Part shown: positions 6,815-15,208 of the stretch, in pieces
Layout of the letters: each line of letters opens with the position of its first letter
How positions within the stretch are numbered: the stretch's first letter is position 1
DNA from: an uncultured Bacteroidales bacterium
GTDB taxonomy: Bacteria > Bacteroidota > Bacteroidia > Bacteroidales > Muribaculaceae
Length of the DNA stretch: 64,000 nt
NCBI GenBank assembly: GCA_902781045.1
Contig: CACZHT010000040.1
Location: 1-64,000 of the forward strand
Direction of reading: 5' to 3'
Notes under the pieces: generated by a model
What the model was told of the DNA's origin: nothing
Databases searched by the model: none
Seen by the model: only the letters and a program-made list of their open reading frames with translations
Translations under genes and position numbers: made by a program

Positions 6815-8608
6815 TCAGCGGAAGCCGCTGCCGCCGCCACCGCTGCTGCCCCCACCGCCGCCGTAGGATGACGAACCGCCGCCACCGCTGCTGCGACGAG
6901 CCTCACGTTCGCTGGCCAGACGCGCTTCACGCTCCTGCGGGGTCTCGTAGCTGCGAACGTAGCTCATGCCCATCAGGGTATAGCTGGCCACGTCGGTGAC
7001 GATGTCGGTGTCCATCAGCAAGCTCTCGTCGGGGGCGAGCGTGGTGTAGTCGGGCCAAATCTGTTTCAAGTCCTTGAACACTTGCTTGGCGATGCCATAG
7101 AGCGTGGCAAATACCATATACTCCTTCCACAAGCCCACCTCCAGCACATGGCGCTCCTCAAGCAGCGTGAACTCCTGCAGATACTTCTTCAGGCCGTAGA
7201 CCTGCAGCACCTCGTCGGGCTTCAGGCCGCTACGTGAGCGCCCCGAGGCACCGAGCAGCTCGGTGATGGTGCGCACCACCACACGGTGCTCCACGGGATA
7301 GGCACGCATGTAGGTGTTCATCTCCTTGGGTTGCAGCACATGGTCGGCGCCGGCGGCTTTCCACATCTGCTGGTGGACCAGATGGATGAGCCTGGCCTGA
7401 GGGTCTTTGTTGCCATTCAGCCCCAAGGGGGGTGTGACCAGGAACTCGCCCACCTGCTCGCCCTTGTCGTTGAGGTGTGGGCGCAGGCTGATGAGCCCCA
7501 TGTGGGCCATGCGCATCACCACGGCGGCAATCTGGTTCTTCTGCTTGACATCTTTACTGTTAATGGCATGAAGCACCTGGCTGGTGCGGTACAGGTCGCC
7601 GCCGAAGGGGATGTCGCGGCTCCACTGCGTCATCTCGCCCTGCTTGTTGCCGAACAGGCGCATGTTCTGGCGTGTCTTCGTCACGGTGCTGGCCACGCTG
7701 AACAGTTGGTAGATGATGTAGATGGGTATGAAGATCCACAGCCCCAGCACCAACAGACCCTCGACGATAGTCCACAGGTCTTGCCAGATGCTGGTCTGGC
7801 CGGCATCATAGCCGTTGCCCTTGAGCGAGGCGACGCCACGGTTGTTCTGTTCCTGCTCGCTGAGCTGGTAGTCACTGCCCTTGAACGCCGGCTTCTTGAC
7901 CTTGTCGAGAAACGTGCCCTTGCGGGTGGTCACAGGGTGGAACACACCCTTGTCGAACTGCGCCATGATGACCATGCCCTCGTCGGCCGAGCGGAACGAC
8001 TCGCTGGTTTCGGCCACAATTTTTCCGTCCACCAGATGGATGCTGCCGTGGTAGCGGAAGGCCCAGATGCGAGTGTCGTCGGGGGTGAACGAGCCATTCT
8101 CACGCTCGATGACAATGCGTGCGTGGCGTGCCGGTGCACTCTCGTCGGGCTCGTAGAAGCGATAGATAAACCCGTCGCTGTCGTCAAAGCTATTGACCAG
8201 CCGGGTGAGCGTATAGTGGATGTTGTAGGTGCGCTCGCCGCTCTGACCGATGCCCCAGCACAGCTCATAGCCCTGCGACACCTGGGCGATGCCGCAGCGG
8301 TTGGTCTTCTCGGTGCGCGAGCGGTTGATGTCCCACGGCGTGTCCACCGCATACTGTGTGCCGGTCTCGTCGCTCACGGCCAGCTCGCCCACGCCCATGC
8401 CGTGCAGGTTGTACTGCTTGATGAAGCCCTCGGTGCCACTGCTGCCCATCGAGCACTGGCGCACCTCGACCACGCGCGCGTTGCCCAGGTCGTTGATGAC
8501 CACGCGCATCTCCAGGTTGTTGACGCTGTGTGCCCATGCGGTGGCAGCCATCAGTGCTATGATGGCTGTCGTGGCGGCTTGTAGCAGATGTGTCGGTATG
8601 CGTCTCAT
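6815..8608 (-). CDS. DUF2207 membrane protein
   Basis: A 597-residue protein with a signal peptide (residues 1-26, ending ATAWA), an extracytoplasmic DUF2207 beta-rich domain (about 30-230, with YELCWGIGQSGERTYNIHYTL), a membrane segment at about 281-303, a large cytoplasmic part, and a Gly/Ser-rich tail (SSSYGGGGGSSGGGGSGFR) typical of DUF2207 proteins. Function is unknown. It is the last of a three-gene run with LemA and a truncated paralogue; LemA-DUF2207 pairing is common. Its start overlaps the upstream stop as ATGA. The family tail often seems less hydrophobic than expected for a soluble enzyme, so no catalytic role is proposed. Confidence 0.85.
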   Translation of the reverse strand: MRRIPTHLLQAATTAIIALMAATAWAHSVNNLEMRVVINDLGNARVVEVRQCSMGSSGTEGFIKQYNLHGMGVGELAVSDETGTQYAVDTPWDINRSRTEKTNRCGIAQVSQGYELCWGIGQSGERTYNIHYTLTRLVNSFDDSDGFIYRFYEPDESAPARHARIVIERENGSFTPDDTRIWAFRYHGSIHLVDGKIVAETSESFRSADEGMVIMAQFDKGVFHPVTTRKGTFLDKVKKPAFKGSDYQLSEQEQNNRGVASLKGNGYDAGQTSIWQDLWTIVEGLLVLGLWIFIPIYIIYQLFSVASTVTKTRQNMRLFGNKQGEMTQWSRDIPFGGDLYRTSQVLHAINSKDVKQKNQIAAVVMRMAHMGLISLRPHLNDKGEQVGEFLVTPPLGLNGNKDPQARLIHLVHQQMWKAAGADHVLQPKEMNTYMRAYPVEHRVVVRTITELLGASGRSRSGLKPDEVLQVYGLKKYLQEFTLLEERHVLEVGLWKEYMVFATLYGIAKQVFKDLKQIWPDYTTLAPDESLLMDTDIVTDVASYTLMGMSYVRSYETPQEREARLASEREARRSSGGGGSSSYGGGGGSSGGGGSGFR

Positions 8609-9492
8609 ATCAGTGCGATTGCAATTTTTTTTATCAGATAGAACAGGGCTATCACAGCCGCCAGCACGGCCAGCAGAAACAGTGCCGGGCTCTGGTCATA
8701 GAGGTCAATCACCTTGTTCACCATCGACTCCTGGTAGGCATCGGGGCGCTGGTCGCGCATCATGGCGCTGGTCATCTCATCGGGGCTGATGTCGGTGTTG
8801 AAGTCTGGCGTCTCCAGTGTGTCGAATGCTGTAGCGGCCATCGTCAGTTCCACACCTATGTAGTCACGGTGGCCCATGGCGCGGGTCGAGCGCAGCCAGA
8901 TGCAACCGTCTTTCATGCCGCCCCGGGCGCATCCCTTCACCTTCAGCTCGATGATGTAGTCGCTTGCAAGGTGGCCGTCGGCATGCGATACGGTGGCGCT
9001 GGCCACCCGTGTGGGCAGTGAGGCACTGCTGACGAACAGCGGCAGGTTAAGCACCACCTGCTCGGCGTTGCGGGGATGAACCACCATCGTGGCAGTGTAG
9101 CGTAGTGTGTAGCGGTGATGTCCTTTCTGGCCTATGCCCCAGCAGAGCTGATAGATGTTGTCATCGACAACAAGTCCGCAATGTTGGGCTTTCTCGGCAG
9201 TGGTTGCGTCGGAGTCCCAGTGGTCGTCGACGGTGAACTCGTTGCCGTCCTCACTCACCGCGATGTCGCGGATTTTACCAAAGTAACGGGATTCGTAGGC
9301 GTTGTACAGCTCGCTCACACGGTCGGTGTTGACCTGCACGTCCCACACCTCGGTGATGTGAGCGCTGCCGTTGCGTTGTAGCTCCACGTTGACGTTGACA
9401 CTGTTCAAGGCCACATCCTCGGCCCAGGCCCAGCAGGCTGTCGCTACCAGCAGGCAAGTCGCCAGTGCTTGCCTGAATGAGTGCGGTGCCAT
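8605..9492 (-). CDS. Short DUF2207-like protein (extracytoplasmic domain plus C-terminal membrane anchor)
   Basis: About 295 residues: signal peptide (MAPHSFRQALATCLLVATAC ...), a beta-rich domain with YQLCWGIGQKGHHRYTLRYT, nearly the same motif as in the downstream DUF2207 protein (YELCWGIGQSGERTYNIHYT), and a single C-terminal membrane helix (ALFLLAVLAAVIALFYLI). It lacks the cytoplasmic half and the glycine tail, so it looks like a DUF2207 paralogue reduced to its outer domain. The start ATG 9492 lies just after the lemA stop (9497-9499); a longer in-frame extension upstream would run into lemA with no support. Coupled to both neighbours. Confidence 0.8.
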   Translation of the reverse strand: MAPHSFRQALATCLLVATACWAWAEDVALNSVNVNVELQRNGSAHITEVWDVQVNTDRVSELYNAYESRYFGKIRDIAVSEDGNEFTVDDHWDSDATTAEKAQHCGLVVDDNIYQLCWGIGQKGHHRYTLRYTATMVVHPRNAEQVVLNLPLFVSSASLPTRVASATVSHADGHLASDYIIELKVKGCARGGMKDGCIWLRSTRAMGHRDYIGVELTMAATAFDTLETPDFNTDISPDEMTSAMMRDQRPDAYQESMVNKVIDLYDQSPALFLLAVLAAVIALFYLIKKIAIALI

Positions 9493-9496
9493 GATG

Positions 9497-10069
9497 TCAA
9501 GTGTTGGGAAACAGGTCGGGCATCGACTTCTTCTGCTGGTCGTCGACAGTGAGATACTCGCGCTCGCCGAAGTGCAGCATGCCGGCCACAAACGAGCTGG
9601 GCCACTGGCGCACGGCGCGGTTCATCTTGGTGGCCGAGTCGTTATAGACCATGCGGCTCAGGCGCACATTCTCCTCATAGCCGCGAATCGAGTCCATCGT
9701 GCGGATAAACATGCCGTCGGCCTTGAGGTTGGGATAAGCCTCGCTGATGGCCATCAGGCGTGAGAACACGCTGCTCAACTCGCCCTCCTGGGCATTGACA
9801 TCGGCAGCGGTGGTGATGTTGGTCTGACGGCGCTGGGCGATGACATTAATCAGCGTCTCGCTCTCGTGCTTGGCATAGGCACTGGCAGTCTTGGCCATCG
9901 CCAGCAGGGCATCCCAGCGGCTGTTGAGCTGCACCTCGATTTGGCCAAGGGCGTTCTTGCAGTTCTCGTCCAGGGTCACCAGCGAACGCTGGGTGCTGAA
10001 CACATACAGGGCAACTGCGATGACGATGAATATCACAAGCCCCAGCAGGATAACTAATGCTGTAATCAT
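9497..10069 (-). CDS. lemA: LemA family protein
   Basis: A 190-residue LemA protein: an N-terminal membrane helix (about 3-24, ALVILLGLVIFIVIAVALYV) followed by a long helical bundle with family hallmarks such as LDENCKNALGQIEVQLNSRWDALL, YPNLKADGMF and VRLSRMVYNDSATKMNRAVRQWPSSFVA. The function of LemA is not settled; it is a membrane-anchored bundle often encoded beside DUF2207 or TPM-type proteins, as here. First gene of the run, with its own promoter. Confidence 0.92.
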   Translation of the reverse strand: MITALVILLGLVIFIVIAVALYVFSTQRSLVTLDENCKNALGQIEVQLNSRWDALLAMAKTASAYAKHESETLINVIAQRRQTNITTAADVNAQEGELSSVFSRLMAISEAYPNLKADGMFIRTMDSIRGYEENVRLSRMVYNDSATKMNRAVRQWPSSFVAGMLHFGEREYLTVDDQQKKSMPDLFPNT

Positions 10070-10109
10070 AGTGATTGATTTTTTTGTGTATTAATAGTTT
10101 TCGAGGCTG

Positions 10110-10117
10110 CAAATATA
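10110..10117 (-). promoter_or_regulatory. Promoter -7 element of lemA operon (TATATTTG)
   Basis: TATATTTG on the minus strand, 41 bases before the lemA ATG. Confidence 0.6.
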
Positions 10118-10192
10118 GTGATTTGTTCTTAAAAACACACAGTTTTTGTGCACAAAATCACATGTGTTGTTTGAACTAGTGAAAAAAATCAC

Positions 10193-10200
10193 TAATTTTG
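10193..10200 (+). promoter_or_regulatory. Promoter -7 element of the dockerin-type secreted protein (TAATTTTG)
   Basis: TAATTTTG, 57 bases before ATG 10257. It diverges from the lemA promoter within a 187-bp gap. Confidence 0.55.
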
Positions 10201-10256
10201 TCGGTCGAAGTGAGAAACACTTTGGTTTGCAATCCTTACGATTTAATTAGTAAAAC

Positions 10257-13200
10257 ATGACAAAAAACAATCAACTCAAGCAACTGACGATGGCGGCATG
10301 CTTGTGCCTGGCTCTGGGCAATGCCGCGGCGCAGGACGGCGCACCGGTCGCACTGTCGGGGAATGCCAACTTCTCGTCTGTGAGTTTGTCGTGGCAGGCA
10401 CCATCGTCCCCAGTGACCATACAGTGGCACGACGGCGAGGACTACAACGGCATGGACGGGAAGCCCATGGAGGCTGGAGGACCCAACATCATCTATGCCG
10501 CAAACCGATTCCAGGCGGGCGACATAGCGGCGCACACAGGCCACATGGTCGAGGCTATCACATTCTATGAGTACCGGCCGGTCATTCAGGTCAATGTCCA
10601 GATCTATGAGGACAAGCAGCTCGTGCGCGACCAGAAAGCCGACCTCTCCAACTTTGTCAAGGACTCGTGGCGCACAGTCGAGCTCGACGAGCCTTATATC
10701 ATCCCAGAGGGCAAGGAGGTGATGTTTGTGGCGCGTTACATGGCCGGACCAAACTTCACGTTTGTCGCCATCACCGACCGCTCGCCGCAGATGGGCAAGG
10801 GGGATGTCTACAGCTACGATGGCAAGACGTGGATGCAAGGTGCCGTGGGCGACTTTCTGGTCACGGCCAACGTGCAGAACAACTTCACAGGCGAGCCGCT
10901 GGGCTATAACGTCTATCGCGATGGCACACGCCTGAATGATGCCCCGGTCACCGACATGAGCTATGAGCTGATCGACGAGCCTGATGGACAGCACACCTAT
11001 GCCGTGGCCGCCATCTACGATGACGGAGAGCGGCTGGCCCACCCGGTCACGCTCAACGTGGTGCACGCCAGCAGTCTCGCTGCACCGGCATCCACGCTGA
11101 CTGGAGAGACCGACGAGCTGGACGGACTGATCAGCTGGACGGCACCGCTGCACGGGGGAGACATCCTCACTTGGAGCGGCGACCAGATGGGCAACCACAT
11201 CGGCGGAACAGCGTCGAGCAACACCAAGGTCTGGATCAAGCAAGAGTTTGACCGCAACGACATGCTGGCCTTCCAAGACTATAACCTGAACCAAATCAGC
11301 GCCTATGTCGCCGAGAAAGAAATCCTGTCTGCCACCATATTTGTCATGCGCGACGGTAAGATTGTGCAGTCGCGCAATGTGCCCGACACTGTCGTTCAGG
11401 CCATCCAGGCACCGGGATGGGTGACATTCGACATGGGCATGCCTTATCGCATGACCACAGGACACACCTATGCCTACGGAGTCTATTACACCCACACACC
11501 CAAGACACACCCCGTGGGGGTGGACAACACCACCGAGGTCGATGTCAAGGGCAACTCGTTCTCGACATCGTCGCCCAACAGCTCGTCGTTCAACGCCAGC
11601 AACCCCACATGGAAGACGCTCAAGTCGGGCAATATTCCGGGAAACTTCATGCTTCGCGCACATGTGACGCCCACAGGACAAGCCACACCGGTGCTGGAGG
11701 TGGCTGGATATGACCTCTATCGCGACGGAACTCTGCTGGCACAGGGACTGACCGACTTGGACTATATCGACCAGGTCGAGGACCCCGGCATCTACAATTA
11801 CCGACTGGTCACTCGTTATCAAGGAGGCAAGGTGGGAACAGACATGACCTTGGCGCTGACCTATCACATGCCGGCCGACTACGAGGCACCGCTCATCGTC
11901 AAGAGCCGCTTTGACGAGCTGACCAAGGAGGTCAACCTGGAGTGGAGTGCCGAGGCCGTCGAGCTGGCCAAGTATGGCACGCCGGCATATATGGTGGGAT
12001 TCGACGAGGACATGACCATGCTCTATGGCACGAAGTTCAGCGTGGCAGAGCTTGAGCCCTACGTGGGCTACCGCTTCGGCAGCGTCAAGTTCGGGGTGGC
12101 CGAGGCCATCGACTTCAGTGTCCAGATTCGCACCGGAGACAATCAGCTGTTGTGGAACATCGACATCACGCGAGACCAGATTGAGCCGCTCGCTTTCTAC
12201 ACGCTGAACATCCCCGAGGATGTGGTCATTCCGCAGGGGCAGGACATCTACTTGGCCTACAAGGCGACACTGCCCGGCGGGACAAGCCCAATACTGATTG
12301 ATGCCGGACCACTCAACGAGGGGGGAGCCATGGTGAGCCTGACCGATGGGGCCAACTGGATGAGGCTGGGCACCATCAACACCACCTATAACGACTATAA
12401 CATCGTCATCGGGGCAACCATCATGCCTGCCGGCACCGATGCGCACAATGCGGCAATGGTGCAGCTGGGCAGCATCGACCGCAGGCTGCGGCAGGTCATC
12501 CTGCATGCCGATGACGCACGCCATGGCGTCGAGGCCACCACAACCGCCACGCACATGCGACGGATGCCCGCCAAGGCAGCCAAGGCAACCCCGGCGTCTT
12601 ATCGCGTCTACCGCAACAACCAGCTCCACCTTGAGACCGAACAGACCTGCTTCAGCGAGGTGCTCAACAAGTATGGCATGGTCGAGTATTATGTGACCAC
12701 CGTCTTCACCAACGGGTGGGAGTCGCCGGCCAGCAAGGTGGTGGCATTTGAAAATCGCATCGCGCAGCTGTCGCAGGCACCTTATGACCTGCAGGGCGAG
12801 CTTGACGGCAAAGACCTGCACCTGGCGTGGACCACACCTGGCGAGGGCGCGCAGGAAGTCAACTACATGACCGACCTCAGTCAGGATTTGGCACTGGGCT
12901 TCACCAAGTCTTCGGGCGGAAGCCTCACCAGTTACCAAACCATCAGGTTTGATGTCGACACTATCCCCAGCCTGGTGGGCAAGACGTTGACACACATCAA
13001 GTTCAAGCTGTCGGCCGAAGTCAGTGCAGCCACCGTTGTGGTGATGCTGGGCGACAACATCCTGTTTGAGCAAGAGGTCGAGCTGCCTGTCGTGGGGTGG
13101 AACGTGGTGCGCCTCAACCAGCCATACACCATTCCTGACGGCCTGACACTGCCGCTGGGACTGGGCTACTCGGCCACCTACACATCAGGTACACGTTGCC

Positions 13201-13721
13201 TCACACTCGACCCGGCACCGGCAATACCCATGGCCAACGATGTCTACTCCCTGTCGCTCGAAGCTGGCTACTGGTACTCGCTCTACAACAAGCAGAAGCA
13301 GAACTATGGATGGCGCATCAGCGGCGTGTTGCAGACTCCCGACCAGGAACTCCGGGCCAACCGAGCACCGCGGCACAACGTCGAGGCGCAGCCCACGTTC
13401 AACATCTATCGTGATGGACAGCTGCTGGCGCAAGGCGTGACCGGCACAGAATATGACGTGGCCGATGCGCTGGCGGGCAACTATACCGTCACAGCCGTCA
13501 ACGCCACGAACGAGAGCGCGCCATCCAACGTCGTGCGTCTGGTCACAGACCTGCGCGGCGACCTCACCGGTGACGGGCGCGTCGACATTGCCGACATCAA
13601 CAACGTCATCAACATCATGCTGGGCAAGGCCGAGCAGACAACAGCAGCCGACCTCACCGGTGATGGCCGTGTCGACATCGCCGATGTCAACACCATCATC
13701 AACATCATGCTGGGCAAATAA
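10257..13721 (+). CDS. Large secreted modular protein: repeated beta-sandwich/FN3-like units and C-terminal dockerin-like repeats
   Basis: 1154 residues with a signal peptide (residues 1-26, ending GNAAAQ). Four FN3-like modules are marked by recurring YNVYRDG, YDLYRDG, YRVYRNN and FNIYRDG motifs near residues 215, 483, 781 and 1047. Each is preceded by a jelly-roll-like unit (starting roughly at 80, 325, 578 and 880), so the protein is a fourfold alternation, reminiscent of gingipain/haemagglutinin adhesin domains. The end (1101-1154) has two near-identical dockerin-type calcium loops, each DLTGDGRVDIADxNxxINIM. No cohesin or catalytic domain is seen, so a surface adhesin or binding protein is the likely role. 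It has its own promoter and a downstream hairpin. Confidence 0.85.
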   Translation: MTKNNQLKQLTMAACLCLALGNAAAQDGAPVALSGNANFSSVSLSWQAPSSPVTIQWHDGEDYNGMDGKPMEAGGPNIIYAANRFQAGDIAAHTGHMVEAITFYEYRPVIQVNVQIYEDKQLVRDQKADLSNFVKDSWRTVELDEPYIIPEGKEVMFVARYMAGPNFTFVAITDRSPQMGKGDVYSYDGKTWMQGAVGDFLVTANVQNNFTGEPLGYNVYRDGTRLNDAPVTDMSYELIDEPDGQHTYAVAAIYDDGERLAHPVTLNVVHASSLAAPASTLTGETDELDGLISWTAPLHGGDILTWSGDQMGNHIGGTASSNTKVWIKQEFDRNDMLAFQDYNLNQISAYVAEKEILSATIFVMRDGKIVQSRNVPDTVVQAIQAPGWVTFDMGMPYRMTTGHTYAYGVYYTHTPKTHPVGVDNTTEVDVKGNSFSTSSPNSSSFNASNPTWKTLKSGNIPGNFMLRAHVTPTGQATPVLEVAGYDLYRDGTLLAQGLTDLDYIDQVEDPGIYNYRLVTRYQGGKVGTDMTLALTYHMPADYEAPLIVKSRFDELTKEVNLEWSAEAVELAKYGTPAYMVGFDEDMTMLYGTKFSVAELEPYVGYRFGSVKFGVAEAIDFSVQIRTGDNQLLWNIDITRDQIEPLAFYTLNIPEDVVIPQGQDIYLAYKATLPGGTSPILIDAGPLNEGGAMVSLTDGANWMRLGTINTTYNDYNIVIGATIMPAGTDAHNAAMVQLGSIDRRLRQVILHADDARHGVEATTTATHMRRMPAKAAKATPASYRVYRNNQLHLETEQTCFSEVLNKYGMVEYYVTTVFTNGWESPASKVVAFENRIAQLSQAPYDLQGELDGKDLHLAWTTPGEGAQEVNYMTDLSQDLALGFTKSSGGSLTSYQTIRFDVDTIPSLVGKTLTHIKFKLSAEVSAATVVVMLGDNILFEQEVELPVVGWNVVRLNQPYTIPDGLTLPLGLGYSATYTSGTRCLTLDPAPAIPMANDVYSLSLEAGYWYSLYNKQKQNYGWRISGVLQTPDQELRANRAPRHNVEAQPTFNIYRDGQLLAQGVTGTEYDVADALAGNYTVTAVNATNESAPSNVVRLVTDLRGDLTGDGRVDIADINNVINIMLGKAEQTTAADLTGDGRVDIADVNTIINIMLGK

Positions 13722-13744
13722 TGTGACGGCATGACTGACCTGCA

Positions 13745-13780
13745 GGGGGGTGGAAGCGCATCCATGCTTCCATCCCCCTT
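13745..13780 (+). terminator. Hairpin after the dockerin-type gene
   Basis: A GC-rich stem, GGGGGTGGAAGC with GCTTCCATCCCCC (one bulge), 24 bases after the stop; no clean T run. Confidence 0.45.
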
Positions 13781-13878
13781 GTGGCTCTTGTCATAGACCC
13801 AGCACTGGCATGATTTTTGCCTTAACTAATCTAGTGATAATGACACAGTAATCCAAACACACTCAACAAACGACAACA

Positions 13879-14070
13879 ATGGCACGAAAACATGGCAAGA
13901 AAGTCCGGGTGACGGCGGTCAACTGGGATGCCGTCAAGGCCATGCGGCGCGGGCAGCGCGAGGCACAGCAAGAACTGCTCGGACCAGGGTTTCACAGCAA
14001 CACACACACGCACCGATCCAAGAAGACCTACACCCGAAAGGCCAAGCACAAACTGGCCCAAAACGACTGA
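13879..14070 (+). CDS. Small basic hypothetical protein
   Basis: 63 residues, strongly basic, with no signal peptide: an N-terminal MARKHGKKVRVTAVNWDAVK, a helical RRGQREAQQELLGPGFH and a Lys-rich end (KKTYTRKAKHKLAQND). The composition suggests nucleic-acid binding or ribosome association, but that is inference only. Codon use resembles the neighbours and the ATG follows a purine-rich AACAACA spacer. Left of it is the dockerin-type gene; 3 bases past its stop begins a long inverted repeat that could serve as terminator. Confidence 0.65.
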   Translation: MARKHGKKVRVTAVNWDAVKAMRRGQREAQQELLGPGFHSNTHTHRSKKTYTRKAKHKLAQND

Positions 14071-14072
14071 AT

Positions 14073-14135
14073 GGCGAGAAACAACCGTCCCCAATCCACC
14101 ACCTTTTGGCGAATTGGGGACGGTTCTTTCTCGCC
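14073..14135. repeat. REP-like inverted repeat with core AACCGTCCCCAAT
   Basis: Two 23-bp arms (14073-14095 and 14113-14135) match at 22 of 23 positions and read GGCGAGAAACAACCGTCCCC at the left end. A related single-arm copy is at 52010-52037. Repeats with a GGGGACGG core are commonly linked to RAYT/IS200-like transposases, but none is seen in this window, so that link is inference. It may also terminate the small basic gene. Confidence 0.7.
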
Positions 14136-14270
14136 AAAATTTAATTTTTCCTAAAATCCGCAACTCATAGTCATGCGGCCTGATTTTGCTGTCAGGTGTC
14201 CTATTTGATGGTTTTCTTGCCGTCATGGCTGTGGTAATGTATGGTTCTCACACATCATCCCCTTACCCCG

Positions 14271-15042
14271 TCAGGCATTACAGGGGCGGTATGCCTTGCC
14301 TTCCCACTTCTCCGTGAGTATGGAGTTCAGCACATACTCGATGCCGTTGATATCCTCGGTCTTCCATCCCCGCAGCGTCATCAGACTGTCGTAGAGCGAG
14401 GCGCAGCGGTTGGCGCGGATGTAGAAATGCTCCGAGTGCTTCTCGATGGCCTCCACAATCTCGCGTGAGCAGGAGCCGCAGTCCATACGGGCACGCTTGA
14501 TATGTATGCCGCTGCCTTCAAGGTTCGAGAAGAAGCGCTCCAGCGTGTCCTGCTGGTGGAAACGCACGTTGGCATTGCCGTCGCGGTTCTCGATGCCGAC
14601 GATGAGGTCGCCAATGACGGCAATCCCCGGACTGTAGCCCGTGAACTTCTTGTAGGTCATCTTGGCATCGTACTTCTCCGTCTCGATGAACTGGTGGTCA
14701 AAGTCCAGGTCGTATGATTCTCTGGTTGCAAGTTGGCCTGTGTTTATCAGTGCCTTGACCAGCAGAGCGTTTAGTTTGGGAGCCGTGTTGAAATCGTAGT
14801 GTTTGCCCGTATCCGAAGTGTAGGTGGTGTTAGCTTGTCACATCCTCAACGCATTCACCACCACAGAAGTAGACGCTTGACAGGTAGCCGACAATCTCAC
14901 TGTACTGATAACCGAATGACGAGCAGCGCAACCCCAGCACTTTGTCGATAACGGGACCCACGTAGCGGGAAAACATGTTTCTCACATGAAATATTCCTCC
15001 AAAAGGAGTGAGCTTTTCGGATTTTATGTTTATCTTTGCTAT
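14271..15042 (-). pseudogene. IS1380-family transposase remnant
   Basis: Two transposase pieces in different frames. The N-terminal piece (about 15042-14830) reads IAKINIKSEKLTPFGGIF ... GYQYSEIVGYLSSVYFCGG and ends VEDVTS then stop. The inner piece continues from about 14829 in another frame (NTTYTSDTGKHYDFNTAPKL ... MTYKKFTGYSPGIAVIGDLI, RARMDCGSCSREIVEAIE, YIRANRCASLYDS) and stops at 14271 after EKWEGKAYRPCNA. Compared with IS1380 DDE transposases of about 430 residues, the start codon is lost (ATA at the usual Met), a block between the pieces is deleted, and the 3' third is missing. Not functional. No intact terminal repeats or target duplication were identified. Confidence 0.85.
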
Positions 15043-15208
15043 GTCATGGATGATTTTACTTGTTTTGTTTTTTGCAGCACTAAGATAAGTGAAAAATCTG
15101 ACATGGCAAAACCTGGGCAACTTTTTGTTGCTCAGGATATTATAGAAACAGTTGAATTAAAGTGCTGCGGAATTTAGGTACTAGACAAAAGCATCCCTGC
15201 AGTTGTGG

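Noticed and set aside
6552..6930. Short minus-strand proteins over tRNA-Tyr (GRGGLEPPNPKERIY type)
   Set aside because: This is the well-known artefact of translating the antisense of tRNA-Tyr.
10236..13073. 945-codon minus-strand frame opposite the dockerin-type gene
   Set aside because: Shadow frame; no signal peptide, domain or ribosome site, while the plus strand has signal peptide, modules and promoter.
13558..13721. Cellulosome component
   Set aside because: Only dockerin-like loops are present; no cohesin, scaffoldin or glycoside hydrolase appears in the window.
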